This document shows, piece by piece, positions 1-9,242 of a DNA stretch of 64,000 bases (position 1 is the first letter of the stretch; the number at the start of each line of letters is the position of its first letter). This stretch comes from Yersinia alsatica. GTDB lineage: Bacteria; Pseudomonadota; Gammaproteobacteria; Enterobacterales; Enterobacteriaceae. The DNA is taken from assembly GCF_902170305.1 (NCBI RefSeq), contig NZ_CABHWW010000009.1, forward strand, positions 124,001 through 188,000. Direction: 5' to 3'. The notes under the pieces were generated by a model. It ran no database searches, was not told where the DNA came from, and saw nothing but the letters and a program-made list of their open reading frames with translations. Both the position numbers and the translations under genes were made by a program.

Positions 1-633
1 ACCAATGGTGTCGAATTGGACATATACGCCCATATCGATCATTTTCATAATAAGGTCTGGCTGTTCTTTCAGGTCACAATGGCCGATAACCACCCGATCC
101 AGTGGGACCGCATACTGTTTGAGCAGGGCTATTTGTTGCAACCCCATAGTACTGAAACTGGTATGGGTAGAAATGGCAAGGCCAGTTGCATGGTGAGCCA
201 GCGCTGCGGCATGAAAGACTTTTGCTTCATCAGGGGTAACCACACCCTCACTGGTACCAATTTCAGCAATAACACCGGCTTTTAGCTCAGTTCCATCAAT
301 ACCAATCTCAATCTCATCAATCATGGTCTGCGCTAATTGTTGCGCGCTACTCTCGCGCACCATCGGCGGATAGAAACTGTCGGTGTAATATCCGGTTGAA
401 GCGATAACGTTTATGCCACTGTCGCGCATCAAATTCAATAAAAACTGAGGGTTGCGCCCCATGTATCGATTGGTGACTTCGACGATATTCGCCACACCTT
501 TGCCCACTAATTCACGCATTTCGTCGCAAATGGGTTGATATTGGTCCAAGCGACAGTCCAGATTATTTTTAAATCCGGACAAATCAATATGCAGATGTTC
601 GTGGGCGTAGGTATATCCATTGGGATTGATCAT
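1..633 (-). CDS. php: Phosphotriesterase homology protein, partial (C-terminus beyond window)
   Basis: Predicted metal-dependent hydrolase of the phosphotriesterase-like amidohydrolase family; the physiological substrate is unknown. About 211 codons are visible and the gene runs off the left edge; the E. coli protein is about 292 residues. The first metal-binding motif HEHLH lies at residues 11-15 and a GHCD motif occurs near residue 190. Sequence similarity to E. coli Php (YhfV) is strong throughout, including the GYYxDxFxP and THTSFSTMG segments. The ATG at 633 has a GGAG ribosome binding site about 8 bases upstream. It is the last visible gene of the yhfZ-yhfY-yhfX-php cluster, 61 bases after yhfX, so probably co-transcribed. 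Confidence 0.88.
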   Translation of the reverse strand, partial: MINPNGYTYAHEHLHIDLSGFKNNLDCRLDQYQPICDEMRELVGKGVANIVEVTNRYMGRNPQFLLNLMRDSGINVIASTGYYTDSFYPPMVRESSAQQLAQTMIDEIEIGIDGTELKAGVIAEIGTSEGVVTPDEAKVFHAAALAHHATGLAISTHTSFSTMGLQQIALLKQYAVPLDRVVIGHCDLKEQPDLIMKMIDMGVYVQFDTIG

Positions 634-694
634 CGGGCAGGCTCCGAAGCAAGTCAGTCATTATACGGAAGATTGATTCTATTAGTATCGCTTA

Positions 695-1867
695 CTATTC
701 TGGCAGTTTATTGCCCTGACTATCATAGCGACCCATTATGCGCGGGTTTCCACTTTGGATGCCATCAATCAAAACCACGTCACTGCGAGTAACAAATATT
801 TGGGTACGGAAACTCATGATAACCGGGCTGCCGACCGGGAACTGTCCTGCGAGTCGCAGGCAATAATCGATACTGTCATCATCAATCGGTAATATCGTGC
901 TTTGGCTAAATTGGTTATCGTGCCAAATCAATGCATTCTGTAAATGGCCGCGACGATAATGGCCGCCACCAAATAAATAACTGTTAGCCGCAAAATGATG
1001 GGAAATCTCGGACAGATAAAGCATGGATATCTGTTCTGGTTGGTCACCATGCTGATTGGCAGGAATGGTACCGGTGAGGGCATGGCCCGGCTCACTGTGT
1101 GTCACCCCCCATTGAGCCAATTGAGGCAGGGTGGTGCAACTGGTTGCTGAGGGGGCATTCACCTGCTCAATACTCACCCCCTGTGCCTGTAAAATATTCC
1201 GCGCGGCCAGTAGAGTATGCATGTTGGCTGTTGGCGAAGTCCGCTGTGACTGGGAGTCATATAGCATGCAGGGAAAATGTGTTATCCCGACTAATCGTAC
1301 CGCCGGCATCTCTCTCAAAGCTGCAATCACTGCGGGTAGCTGGCTTAATTCAAAACCAGCTTCCTGCCCGGCATATAATAAGTCGCCAGATTGGCAAACT
1401 TTCAGCATGAGTGGCTGGATAATATGCTGACGATGGGCGGCCTGCGATATTTCCAGTGCCTTTTCTAATGAGAAAACAGTAATGACTTCAGGTCGTTGGC
1501 GAACAACTTCGTCCACCATGCCAGAAGGTGGTTGGACCAAATGCCCAATATGAGCAACAGGAATGGCGTGGCGATAAAGCTGGCGCGCTTCTTTAAAATC
1601 AACGGCTACCATGCCCTGATAGCGCTGGTCCTGATATTGGCAAGCCAGCAGGCGGCGGCATAACTCCGGGTTTCGCCCGAATTGCTTACTCATCAAATAC
1701 AGTTTTATCTGGTAACGACTTGCTGTTTCAAGCAGCAGGCGAGCATTCGCTTCTGTCTGTTCAACATCAATGACATAGCTATCAGGAGAAATTTTCCCCT
1801 GGTGCCAAAAAGAAATAGCCGCATCAATTAATTGAGTATTTTGTTTTAACAGGGTTTTTAAAAACAT
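695..1867 (-). CDS. yhfX: YhfX-like PLP-dependent alanine racemase-fold protein
   Basis: A 390-residue protein resembling E. coli YhfX, a fold-type III PLP protein related to the N-terminal domain of alanine racemases. The expected pattern is visible: an early segment (YLMSKQFGRNPE, near residues 57-68) where the PLP lysine would sit, and a glycine-rich region near 295 (LFGGGHYRRGH). The exact substrate is unknown; an amino acid or amino-sugar phosphate role is only inferred from the operon. The ATG at 1867 is preceded by a weak GGA. It lies between yhfY and php. In E. coli yhfW (a phosphopentomutase-like gene) separates yhfX from php, and here that gene is absent. Confidence 0.85.
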   Translation of the reverse strand: MFLKTLLKQNTQLIDAAISFWHQGKISPDSYVIDVEQTEANARLLLETASRYQIKLYLMSKQFGRNPELCRRLLACQYQDQRYQGMVAVDFKEARQLYRHAIPVAHIGHLVQPPSGMVDEVVRQRPEVITVFSLEKALEISQAAHRQHIIQPLMLKVCQSGDLLYAGQEAGFELSQLPAVIAALREMPAVRLVGITHFPCMLYDSQSQRTSPTANMHTLLAARNILQAQGVSIEQVNAPSATSCTTLPQLAQWGVTHSEPGHALTGTIPANQHGDQPEQISMLYLSEISHHFAANSYLFGGGHYRRGHLQNALIWHDNQFSQSTILPIDDDSIDYCLRLAGQFPVGSPVIMSFRTQIFVTRSDVVLIDGIQSGNPRIMGRYDSQGNKLPE

Positions 1868-1984
1868 TTTATGTCCTGATTGTCCACGGCATCACAGATT
1901 TAATTAAATTATCATTATTTTGAATATTTATTATAAAAGTGCCCTGATGCTATATTTTCTATAACTGTGCCCTAATAAATTAAC

Positions 1985-2365
1985 TTAACGCAAAGTGGGC
2001 ATGTCACTAGAAAGGTATAGACCGTAAAGGTTGGCGAGTAAATATCCGATTTCATTTTCTGCTGGTTTTAGCGAAAAATAAGCCAATAGATCCTGATTGA
2101 TCTCTCGAATATAGTGAATATCTTCACTTTGGGTAATTTCCGCTAATATCGCTGGGTCCAGCGCATTAATCTCTTCACCGCGGCGGGTGCGCATTAATGC
2201 ATTTGCCATATGGGTAATGGCCATAGCGCCTTGGGAGCTATGAACCGGCAACTGCCAAAAATTTTCTAACCGGTTGATAACCTGATCGAGTCCTTGACCA
2301 ATATCGGGGTCGATAACCCCTGATTGACACAGAATATTGAGACGCGCATCAATACAAATCTCCAA
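1985..2365 (-). CDS. yhfY: YhfY-like PRD-domain protein, TTG start
   Basis: A 126-residue protein resembling a single PTS regulation domain (PRD) as in E. coli YhfY. PRDs carry regulatory histidines phosphorylated by the PTS in antiterminators and activators; candidate histidines lie around the SQGAMAITHMANAL segment (about residues 44-57). There is no DNA- or RNA-binding domain, so it is probably a stand-alone PRD sensor working with the neighbouring regulator. The start is a TTG at 2365, chosen because a strong GGAGGT lies 6 bases upstream and no in-frame ATG serves better. It lies 47 bases downstream of yhfZ and 117 bases upstream of yhfX. Confidence 0.75.
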   Translation of the reverse strand: MEICIDARLNILCQSGVIDPDIGQGLDQVINRLENFWQLPVHSSQGAMAITHMANALMRTRRGEEINALDPAILAEITQSEDIHYIREINQDLLAYFSLKPAENEIGYLLANLYGLYLSSDMPTLR

Positions 2366-2412
2366 AGAGTGACCTCCAGAAAATAGTCCGGCTCATCGCC
2401 TGGTTGTTATGA

Positions 2413-3312
2413 TTAATAGCGAGGTTCTATCTCGCCATTCTGTACCGCCCGCTGGTGGTCAAGCAGCAATGTTTCATTAATGCCTTTTTCCAACAGCAAT
2501 TTTATTGGGTGATTATCAGGCCGGATAAGGATAACCGCCTGCGAGGCTTGGATATAACGCTCATCGCCCTGTAATTTTATTGCCTGCAAATCTTCATGGG
2601 GAATATTATCCGCCAGATTCCAAATAGCAGCATCAATATCACCACGGTTAATATGGGCGATACAATCACTATAAGGCAATTCAACTACTTCGATAGGTTG
2701 TCCGGCAAACTTAATCTCAGTCAGTAGACACTGGTCTGGCGAACGCGGATCTAGCCCTACGCGGCGGATATTATGCTGTTCACCACGACGACAAATCAGT
2801 TGGTGACCATCCACATAAGAGCCATTTCCCAGATTCAACGCTACCGACACTTTCCCTTGTGCTAAGTAACTTTTCGCTGCCAGATGGGAGACGACAGCCA
2901 TATCGTAAATGCCATCTATCAGACATTCGATACGTACTTCAGCCCCACGCATATGGGCAAAATAAAGGGGAAGTAAGGTAAATTGTTGCCTTAAACCGCT
3001 CGCCAGACCTTCATAAAGTTTGGTGTAGGGCAGTGGCATAGCGCACACCATATTACCCAGATCGGCCTGTTGCAGTAACAGCGACATATTCAGATCAATC
3101 AGCAAGGTTCCGTTACGGCCTCGACGTTCCACGATAATCGCGTTATCTGCCTCCAGCACTTTTAATGCGTGCTGCACCACACCGACGGAGATACCGAAAT
3201 CATCGGATAACTCATCAATGGTTTTAAGCCGATTACCGGGGCGTTCGCCAATTAAATAGCGCGCCATGGATACTAATGCTAACCCTTCTTTTTTTATGAA
3301 TTTCTTACTCAT
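2413..3312 (-). CDS. yhfZ: YhfZ-like GntR-type transcriptional regulator
   Basis: A 299-residue regulator. Residues about 10-75 form a winged helix of GntR type (IDELSDDFGISVGVVQHALKVL is the helix-turn-helix, followed by a wing with ERRGRNGT). The rest resembles a periplasmic-binding-protein-like effector domain as in E. coli YhfZ. It is the first gene of the minus-strand cluster and probably controls it. The ligand is unknown. An AT-rich 275-base leader separates it from hmp, and the gene reads away from hmp in the same direction. Confidence 0.82.
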   Translation of the reverse strand: MSKKFIKKEGLALVSMARYLIGERPGNRLKTIDELSDDFGISVGVVQHALKVLEADNAIIVERRGRNGTLLIDLNMSLLLQQADLGNMVCAMPLPYTKLYEGLASGLRQQFTLLPLYFAHMRGAEVRIECLIDGIYDMAVVSHLAAKSYLAQGKVSVALNLGNGSYVDGHQLICRRGEQHNIRRVGLDPRSPDQCLLTEIKFAGQPIEVVELPYSDCIAHINRGDIDAAIWNLADNIPHEDLQAIKLQGDERYIQASQAVILIRPDNHPIKLLLEKGINETLLLDHQRAVQNGEIEPRY

Positions 3313-3587
3313 GGTAGGTCAATTCAGCCTTAATTCACCCAGCAATAAGTTCTGTTACTGGGCAATAAATAGTAAGGGGATAATTTTAGTCGCACGATTA
3401 ATTTTCAGTTATATGAACATTTAGACATTCATCTGAATATCTCATCGTGGCAATATTAAATTAGGATATATGAGATCTAAATCACGTTCTACCAAATTTA
3501 AAAGCAATAAGTAAACGGATTTTTTATAACCGATATGTTGGGGAGGCCGAATAGCATCCCCGAAAGAAATTAAATAAAATTCAATAA
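3313..3587. other. AT-rich spacer between hmp and the yhf cluster
   Basis: A 275-base non-coding stretch holding the end of hmp transcription and presumably the promoter of the yhfZ cluster. An imperfect hairpin (GGGGA...TCCCC, about 3540-3562) lies just beyond the hmp stop codon but has no clear U-tract. I see no small ORF with a ribosome binding site. Confidence 0.4.
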
Positions 3588-4778
3588 TTAAATGACTTTA
3601 TGCGGACCGAAACACTCATAGTGAATCCGCTCAGATGCCACTCCTTGTGCCAATAACTGACGACCAGCAAACTGCATAAAAGCTAATGGGCCACAGAAGT
3701 AATAATGCCTGTTGGGATCTGCTGCCAGCCACTGATGTGAACTGAGATCCATCAGGCCTTGGCTGTGATAATCCTGCCCTTTATTATCCTGCTCGCTCGG
3801 TTCGCGGTACCACACATGGCGGCTAAGATTCGGCATATTTTCTGCAATAGCTGAAACTTCATCGGCAAAAGCATGAACTCGCCCATTTTCAGCCGCATGC
3901 AGCCAATGCACTGGGGCGGAATGTTGTTGGTTATGCAAGGTATTGAGCATGCTTAACATGGGGGTTTGACCCACACCTGCAGAAATCAATGCCACCGGTG
4001 TCTCGGGCGAAATATCGAGGAAGAAATCACCCCGAGGCGGGGCAACACGGACGGTATCGCCCTCGTTAAGTTGTTGATGAAGATAGTTCGACACTGTACC
4101 TTGCTCTTCACGTTTCACCGCAATACGGTATGTTTTGCCGTTTGGTGCCGCGGTCAGAGAATATTGGCGGATTTCCTGATATTCGAGACGCTCATCTTCA
4201 ATATAGATACCCAGATATTGGCCCGGTTTGAAATCCAGCACTCGACCACCATCTTCTGGCGCTAGCTCGAAGCTACAAATAACCTCACTCTGCATCTCTT
4301 TTTTGATGAGGCGAAAACGGCGCAAAGTCCTCCACCCCCCAGTGCTGGTTTCACTCTGCTCATAAATCTGGCTTTCTCGCGTAATAAACACATCGGCTAG
4401 AACACCATAGGCTTTGGCCCACGCATCTAGCACTTCCTGACCGGGGGAGAACATTTCATCCAAAGTGCTTATCAGATGGTGACCAACAATAGAATAATGC
4501 TCTGGTTTAATATTTAGGCTGGTATGTTTCTGGGCAATACGTTCCACGGCGGGCAGTAACGCCGCCAGATTATCAATATTCGCGGCATAAGCACAAATTG
4601 CGTTGAACAGGGCTTCGCGCTGATCGCCATTGAACTGGTTGCTCATGTTGAAAATGTGTTTGAGTTCAGGATTGTGTTCGAACATGCGATCGTAGAAATG
4701 CGCGGTCAGTTTCGGCCCGGTAGCGGCCAGTAATGGGATGGTGGATTGAACGGTAGCGATGGTTTGTTGGTCCAGCAT
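3588..4778 (-). CDS. hmp: Flavohemoprotein / nitric oxide dioxygenase
   Basis: Cytoplasmic enzyme that oxidises NO to nitrate with O2 and NAD(P)H. It has 396 residues, equal to E. coli Hmp, and aligns without gaps in the globin part. The globin domain is residues 1-140, with distal Tyr29 and proximal His85 (in IAQKHTS). The FAD-binding domain contains RQYSLT, and the NAD(P)H domain contains GVGQTPM and ends in YECFGPHKV. The ATG at 4778 was chosen over one nine codons upstream because AAGGAG sits directly before it and the first residues [10 protein letters not shown] match the family start. It diverges from glyA as in E. coli, and an NsrR-like operator precedes it. Confidence 0.97.
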   Translation of the reverse strand: MLDQQTIATVQSTIPLLAATGPKLTAHFYDRMFEHNPELKHIFNMSNQFNGDQREALFNAICAYAANIDNLAALLPAVERIAQKHTSLNIKPEHYSIVGHHLISTLDEMFSPGQEVLDAWAKAYGVLADVFITRESQIYEQSETSTGGWRTLRRFRLIKKEMQSEVICSFELAPEDGGRVLDFKPGQYLGIYIEDERLEYQEIRQYSLTAAPNGKTYRIAVKREEQGTVSNYLHQQLNEGDTVRVAPPRGDFFLDISPETPVALISAGVGQTPMLSMLNTLHNQQHSAPVHWLHAAENGRVHAFADEVSAIAENMPNLSRHVWYREPSEQDNKGQDYHSQGLMDLSSHQWLAADPNRHYYFCGPLAFMQFAGRQLLAQGVASERIHYECFGPHKVI

Positions 4779-4872
4779 GCGGTGCTCCTTAACTGTTTTC
4801 TTCAACTATTTTTCTTCCCGCTATCCTTGACTGCTGCAATGCCAATGATTGGGATTATAAGTTACAAATCAA

Positions 4873-4895
4873 TACATGTATTTTAAATGCATCTT
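4873..4895 (-). promoter_or_regulatory. NsrR-type operator upstream of hmp
   Basis: Read on the minus strand, this 23-base dyad starts AAGATGCATTT, has one central base, and continues AAATACATGTA. That fits the 11-1-11 NsrR consensus (AAGATGCATTT and its inverse) and the known E. coli hmp operator. It lies about 95 bases upstream of the hmp start codon. NsrR is the nitrite/NO-sensing Fe-S repressor, so NO induction of hmp is expected. Confidence 0.8.
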
Positions 4896-4958
4896 ATAGA
4901 TCGCTACTGAATTTGTAAATCAACATTGCCCTTATAAGGGTTTACTGCGCGGTGCCAG

Positions 4959-4973
4959 TTCACAGAATGTGAA
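4959..4973. promoter_or_regulatory. Perfect palindrome TTCACA-gaa-TGTGAA between hmp and glyA
   Basis: A 15-base perfect inverted repeat with 3-base spacing. The right half followed by AAAAAATCACA also resembles a CRP site, but its half-sites are separated by 5 rather than 6 bases. The binding factor is unknown, and the site could serve either divergent gene. Confidence 0.35.
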
Positions 4974-5051
4974 AAAATCACATAATGAATATGAGGATAA
5001 TTCCGTTGCTTTGGATGAACTCTGAACAGGTCAAAGCCTTACGCAGTCTGG

Positions 5052-5067
5052 AGCCAATCGTTTGCGT
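5052..5067 (+). promoter_or_regulatory. PurR box upstream of glyA
   Basis: AGCCAATCGTTTGCGT matches the PurR operator known from E. coli glyA (AGGTAATCGTTTGCGT) at 14 of 16 positions and sits about 90 bases before the glyA start codon. Purine repression of one-carbon metabolism is the expected meaning. Confidence 0.75.
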
Positions 5068-5157
5068 AAAAACCTCTGTCAAGACCTATCTTAACGGGGG
5101 GAAAACAGTTTACACTGTGGCATAGACCCCAAATGTTAGTTAAGTCAGGAGAGCCGG

Positions 5158-6411
5158 ATGTTAAAGCGTGAAATGAACATTGCCGATTATGATGCAGATC
5201 TATGGCGTGCAATGGAGCAAGAAGTGGTGCGCCAGGAAGAGCACATCGAACTGATTGCCTCAGAGAACTACACTAGCCCGCGTGTTATGCAGGCACAAGG
5301 TTCTCAGTTGACGAACAAATATGCTGAAGGCTATCCGGGCAAGCGTTATTACGGTGGCTGTGAATATGTTGATATCGTTGAGCAACTGGCAATCGATCGC
5401 GCTAAAGAGCTGTTCGGCGCTGATTACGCTAACGTTCAGCCGCACTCCGGTTCTCAAGCAAACGTGGCGGTTTACTCTGCTTTGTTGCAGCCAGGCGACA
5501 CCGTTCTGGGGATGAATTTGGCGCACGGCGGCCATCTGACCCACGGCTCACCGGTTAACTTCTCCGGTAAACTGTACAATATCGTCCCTTACGGTATTGA
5601 TGAATCTGGCAAGATTGATTATGAAGATATGGCACGTCAGGCTGAAATTCATAAACCAAAAATGATCATCGGCGGCTTCTCTGCTTATTCCGGTATCGTT
5701 GATTGGGCAAAAATGCGCGAAATCGCCGACAGCATCGGCGCATGGTTCTTCGTGGACATGGCTCACGTAGCGGGCTTGGTAGCGGCAGGCGTTTATCCTA
5801 ACCCAGTTCCACATGCACACGTTGTCACCACGACCACGCACAAAACACTGGCTGGCCCACGCGGCGGTTTGATTTTGGCGAAAGGCGGTGATGAAGATCT
5901 GTATAAGAAACTGAACTCTTCGGTATTCCCAGCCAACCAAGGCGGCCCATTGATGCACGTTATCGCTGGTAAAGCGGTGGCGCTGAAAGAAGCCATGGAA
6001 CCTGAGTTCAAGATTTACCAGCAACAAGTGGCTAAGAACGCGAAAGCAATGGTGTCTGTATTCCTGGATCGCGGCTACAAAGTGGTTTCTGGCGGCACTG
6101 ATAACCACCTGTTCTTGCTTGATTTGGTGGATAAAAACATCACGGGTAAAGATGCGGATGCCGCCTTGGGCCGTGCCAATATTACCGTGAACAAAAACAG
6201 TGTTCCTAACGACCCGAAAAGCCCGTTTGTCACTTCTGGTGTGCGTATCGGTAGCCCAGCCATCACTCGTCGTGGTTTCAAAGAAGATGAATCTCGCGAG
6301 CTGGCTGGTTGGATGTGTGATGTGTTGGATAACATCAACGACGAAGCCACCATCGAACGTATCAAACAGAAAGTTCTGGCTATCTGTGCGCGTTTCCCGG
6401 TTTACGCATAA
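5158..6411 (+). CDS. glyA: Serine hydroxymethyltransferase
   Basis: A PLP enzyme converting serine and tetrahydrofolate into glycine and 5,10-methylene-THF, the main one-carbon source for purines, thymidylate and methionine. The 417 residues equal the E. coli length. The signature [14 protein letters not shown] carries the PLP lysine near residue 229, and LIASENYTS and [16 protein letters not shown] are also conserved. The ATG at 5158 follows AGGAGAGCC. It is monocistronic, with a PurR box upstream and a Rho-independent terminator just after the stop. Confidence 0.98.
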   Translation: MLKREMNIADYDADLWRAMEQEVVRQEEHIELIASENYTSPRVMQAQGSQLTNKYAEGYPGKRYYGGCEYVDIVEQLAIDRAKELFGADYANVQPHSGSQANVAVYSALLQPGDTVLGMNLAHGGHLTHGSPVNFSGKLYNIVPYGIDESGKIDYEDMARQAEIHKPKMIIGGFSAYSGIVDWAKMREIADSIGAWFFVDMAHVAGLVAAGVYPNPVPHAHVVTTTTHKTLAGPRGGLILAKGGDEDLYKKLNSSVFPANQGGPLMHVIAGKAVALKEAMEPEFKIYQQQVAKNAKAMVSVFLDRGYKVVSGGTDNHLFLLDLVDKNITGKDADAALGRANITVNKNSVPNDPKSPFVTSGVRIGSPAITRRGFKEDESRELAGWMCDVLDNINDEATIERIKQKVLAICARFPVYA

Positions 6412-6436
6412 TATCGTCAGATTGATGTCAGTTTAT

Positions 6437-6462
6437 AAAACCCGCGTAATGCGGGTTTTTTT
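6437..6462 (+). terminator. Rho-independent terminator of glyA
   Basis: AAAACCCGC-GTAAT-GCGGGTTTTTTT: a GC-rich stem with a run of T beginning 26 bases after the glyA stop codon. Confidence 0.9.
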
Positions 6463-6646
6463 ATGTCTATAGCAGGCGGATAAAAATGCTCTTGATGTCA
6501 TGCGGGAGCTATCGCAGCAGCTGTTGGTAATTTGTAATCCGTATGATTTAAATGTGAATTTAATCACAAACTGTATGTTTGCATAATTACAACATTGCTA
6601 GCAGACGAGGCCTCTGTCACAGTAACGGCTGACCTCGGAGGGATTC

Positions 6647-7804
6647 ATGGTATTGCAATCAACACGTTGGCTGTCGCTCAGCTATTTCACCTATTTCTTT
6701 TCTTATGGCATTTTCCTGCCTTTCTGGGGCATCTGGTTGCAAGGGGAAGGGATACCGCCTGAAACCATTGGTATTTTGCTTGGTGCCGGGTTGATTTCCC
6801 GCTTTCTCGGCAGCCTGATTATTGCTCCTGGCGTTAAAGATCCTTCCCATCTGGTTACCGCAATCCGCATTTTGACACTCCTGGCATTGGCTCTTGCCAT
6901 CGGCTTTTGGTTTGGTAATGGTTGGGCCTGGTTGATGATAGTTATTGCCGGTTTTAACCTATTTTTTGGCCCATTAGTACCACTGACCGATGCGCTGGCA
7001 GCGACCTGGCAAAAACAGATAACCATGGATTACGGCAAAGTCCGGCTATGGGGGTCACTGGCCTTTGTTATTGGCTCGGCATTGACCGGGAAGCTGGTCT
7101 CTGTCTGGGGCCATCCCGCCATCCTCTATAGCCTGCTTTTCGGTGTTTCAGCCATGCTAGTGGGGGCATTGCTGAAACCCAGCATCATGCCGCAGGGGGA
7201 GGTTAAGCACCGCAATGTGGCCGCAACTCGCTGGAAAGTGTTGTTATCTGATTCGCAAGTGTGGCGTTTTTTACTCTGTGTAACTCTGTTGCAGGGCGCA
7301 CACGCCGGTTATTACAGCTTCAGTTCAATTTACTGGCAAGATGCCGGTTACTCTACTGCCACCATTGGCTATTTATGGTCATTGGGGGTGGTGGCCGAGA
7401 TTCTGGTCTTCGCATTCAGTAATGTTCTTTTCCGCCGCTGGACAGCCCGTAGCCTGTTACTGCTTTCCGCGATCAGCGGCATTATTCGCTGGAGCCTGAT
7501 GGCCTCCACCACCGAACTGTCGTGGCTCATTTTGATTCAAATCTTGCATTGTGGCTCGTTCACTGTTTGCCATCTGGCGGCAATGCGCTTTATTGCCGCT
7601 CGACGAGGGCCAGATGTCATCCGTTTGCAGTCAGTTTATTCTGCACTGGCGATGGGGGGAGGGATTGCGGTGATGACGGTTATCTCTGGTTTCCTGTTCG
7701 AGCACTATCAGGGCGGAGTATTCTGGGTTATGGCATTGATCGTGATCCCCGCGCTGTTTATTCGCCCGCGAGTGGTCGCGGCACCAGAAAATCTTAGCCA
7801 CTAG
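6647..7804 (+). CDS. hcaT: MFS transporter, HcaT-like (3-phenylpropionate permease family)
   Basis: An inner-membrane major facilitator protein of 385 residues with about 12 hydrophobic segments, resembling E. coli HcaT. The N-terminal motif LSYFTYFFSYGIFLPFWGIW and the cytoplasmic loop between helices 2 and 3 are as in the nucleoside:H+ symporter-like/HcaT branch. The E. coli neighbours glyA and csiE are also the neighbours here, which supports orthology. No hca catabolic genes lie nearby, so the substrate is not assured. The ATG at 6647 has GGAGGG 6 bases upstream. The 3' end overlaps the convergent csiE by 4 bases, with no terminator between. Confidence 0.85.
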   Translation: MVLQSTRWLSLSYFTYFFSYGIFLPFWGIWLQGEGIPPETIGILLGAGLISRFLGSLIIAPGVKDPSHLVTAIRILTLLALALAIGFWFGNGWAWLMIVIAGFNLFFGPLVPLTDALAATWQKQITMDYGKVRLWGSLAFVIGSALTGKLVSVWGHPAILYSLLFGVSAMLVGALLKPSIMPQGEVKHRNVAATRWKVLLSDSQVWRFLLCVTLLQGAHAGYYSFSSIYWQDAGYSTATIGYLWSLGVVAEILVFAFSNVLFRRWTARSLLLLSAISGIIRWSLMASTTELSWLILIQILHCGSFTVCHLAAMRFIAARRGPDVIRLQSVYSALAMGGGIAVMTVISGFLFEHYQGGVFWVMALIVIPALFIRPRVVAAPENLSH

Positions 7805-9099
7805 GGCAATTCTAACAAACTACGTAACTGGTTGTTTTGTTGTTCAGTCAGTGGCAATAAAACCTGAATTAATGGGGGCATTGATTCAGGTTGCCGCACA
7901 GCATAAGGGGTCAGCACCACCGCGGTACCGGCAGGGGCACCGGACTGCAAATACACATCATGCGGTAAGTATTTAATATGCAGCGGCAACAGGGTCAGCT
8001 CACGAACCTGCTGTTCAACTTGCTCTTCCAATAACGGATTATTCCGCGTCAGCAGTAAAATCTGCTTTTCCTGTAATGCATTATCCTGCATCAGCCAGGC
8101 ACCAAAACTAATGGCTATTAAAGCAATCTCGTCGGCAGAAAATTGAATTTGATACTCTTGCTCAAACGCGACCAGCGCCTGCTGAGTTGTACGTAACAGC
8201 CGTGGATATTGGCGGTTAACTTCTTTCAGTGATGAATTATCAATACCGATATTGAAATAACAGCGCTCAATAGCAGGGGCCAGATGGGCAAAAAGCTGGT
8301 TCATCAGCATTTCATTGCTGCTCAGCGTCATGCCCGAAAGCTGTTGAAAGTGTGCTACTAACTGATTGATAGCATTGACCAAGCGTGAGTCTTCTGCTGA
8401 CTGAGTACTGTGATAACTGTGTGCCTTAATCATTGTCAGCATCAGTATTAGCACGTCTCGTTCGATCTTATCGAGTGGGCTACCTAATAGCGGATTAAAT
8501 GAATCAAACAAACTGTCAGCGGCTGCCTGTGCCGGTTTGCACTCCAGCCATTGTTGCTGGGCGAGAGAGAGCTCTGGCAGGGCTTGCTGCCGACTCTCCC
8601 AAGCACAATAGGCCAAATACAGTTGTAAAAACTGACGGTCTTTTTCATTGAGCTGACGATTCAGGTAAGGTTCGCATTGAGCGACTATTTGCGGCAACTC
8701 CTCGGATATCAGGTGGTTATCCCATGAAAGCGCATCATATAAACTGGGGGCAAAATGATACTCAACAAATTCAGGGCAATAACGTAATCCACGGCGTAAC
8801 CAGTGGATGAGGCAGAGCCTTTTGTCGAGCCGGCTGCCGTGAATCAGGCAGGGGTCATCGGCATTGGCACTGAGCTGCAAATGGTAGAAACGCTGGATTT
8901 CATTGGCAACCTCGGCTATATCTTGCCGGGTAGTCGGCAGCCCGACGCCATTCAATTGGCTGATAGTGTCCAGTTGTACTGTGCGTGCTGGCATAAATAG
9001 CATCAGTAACATATGGCAACGGCGTTGTTGACCGGATAGCTGTTGATCGGAAAACTTTTTATCGGGTAACCGGGGCACAGAAAAAGTGTCCAAGTGCAT
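7801..9099 (-). CDS. csiE: Stationary-phase inducible protein CsiE (PRD-domain family)
   Basis: 433 residues similar to E. coli CsiE, whose promoter depends on sigma-S and cAMP-CRP and whose function is unknown. The conserved core includes QRRCHMLLMLF, KRLCLIHWLRRGLRYCPEF, FNIGIDNSSL..YPRLLRTT (a PRD-like domain, about residues 270-360) and EKQILLLTRN with TLLPLHIKYLP near the end. I place the start at the ATG at 9099, preceded by GGAAGG; ATGs further upstream lack a ribosome binding site and add residues not in the family. It is convergent with hcaT and overlaps its stop codon. Confidence 0.85.
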   Translation of the reverse strand: MHLDTFSVPRLPDKKFSDQQLSGQQRRCHMLLMLFMPARTVQLDTISQLNGVGLPTTRQDIAEVANEIQRFYHLQLSANADDPCLIHGSRLDKRLCLIHWLRRGLRYCPEFVEYHFAPSLYDALSWDNHLISEELPQIVAQCEPYLNRQLNEKDRQFLQLYLAYCAWESRQQALPELSLAQQQWLECKPAQAAADSLFDSFNPLLGSPLDKIERDVLILMLTMIKAHSYHSTQSAEDSRLVNAINQLVAHFQQLSGMTLSSNEMLMNQLFAHLAPAIERCYFNIGIDNSSLKEVNRQYPRLLRTTQQALVAFEQEYQIQFSADEIALIAISFGAWLMQDNALQEKQILLLTRNNPLLEEQVEQQVRELTLLPLHIKYLPHDVYLQSGAPAGTAVVLTPYAVRQPESMPPLIQVLLPLTEQQNNQLRSLLELP

Positions 9100-9242
9100 A
9101 TAACCTTCCGTGATGGATGTGTCGTTATTCATCATTCTTAAGCATAGCAAAGGAGATTGTATTCGGTTTACTGAGGTAAGAGGCTTTTACATCGACTTAC
9201 AACTTACATCACAGTTATCGTGGAATTTCCAAGGATTGATTT

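Noticed and set aside
1895-1935. Fur-box-like ATTATCATTATTTTGA between yhfX and yhfY
   Set aside because: Only one half resembles the Fur consensus and the region is AT-rich enough to give this by chance.
4964-4983. CRP site TGTGA-AAAAA-TCACA before glyA
   Set aside because: The half-sites are perfect but separated by 5 bases instead of 6, so CRP binding is unlikely; only the TTCACA/TGTGAA palindrome is kept.
5548-6108. 186-codon minus-strand frame over glyA
   Set aside because: Lies fully within glyA, in antisense, with shadow-type composition.
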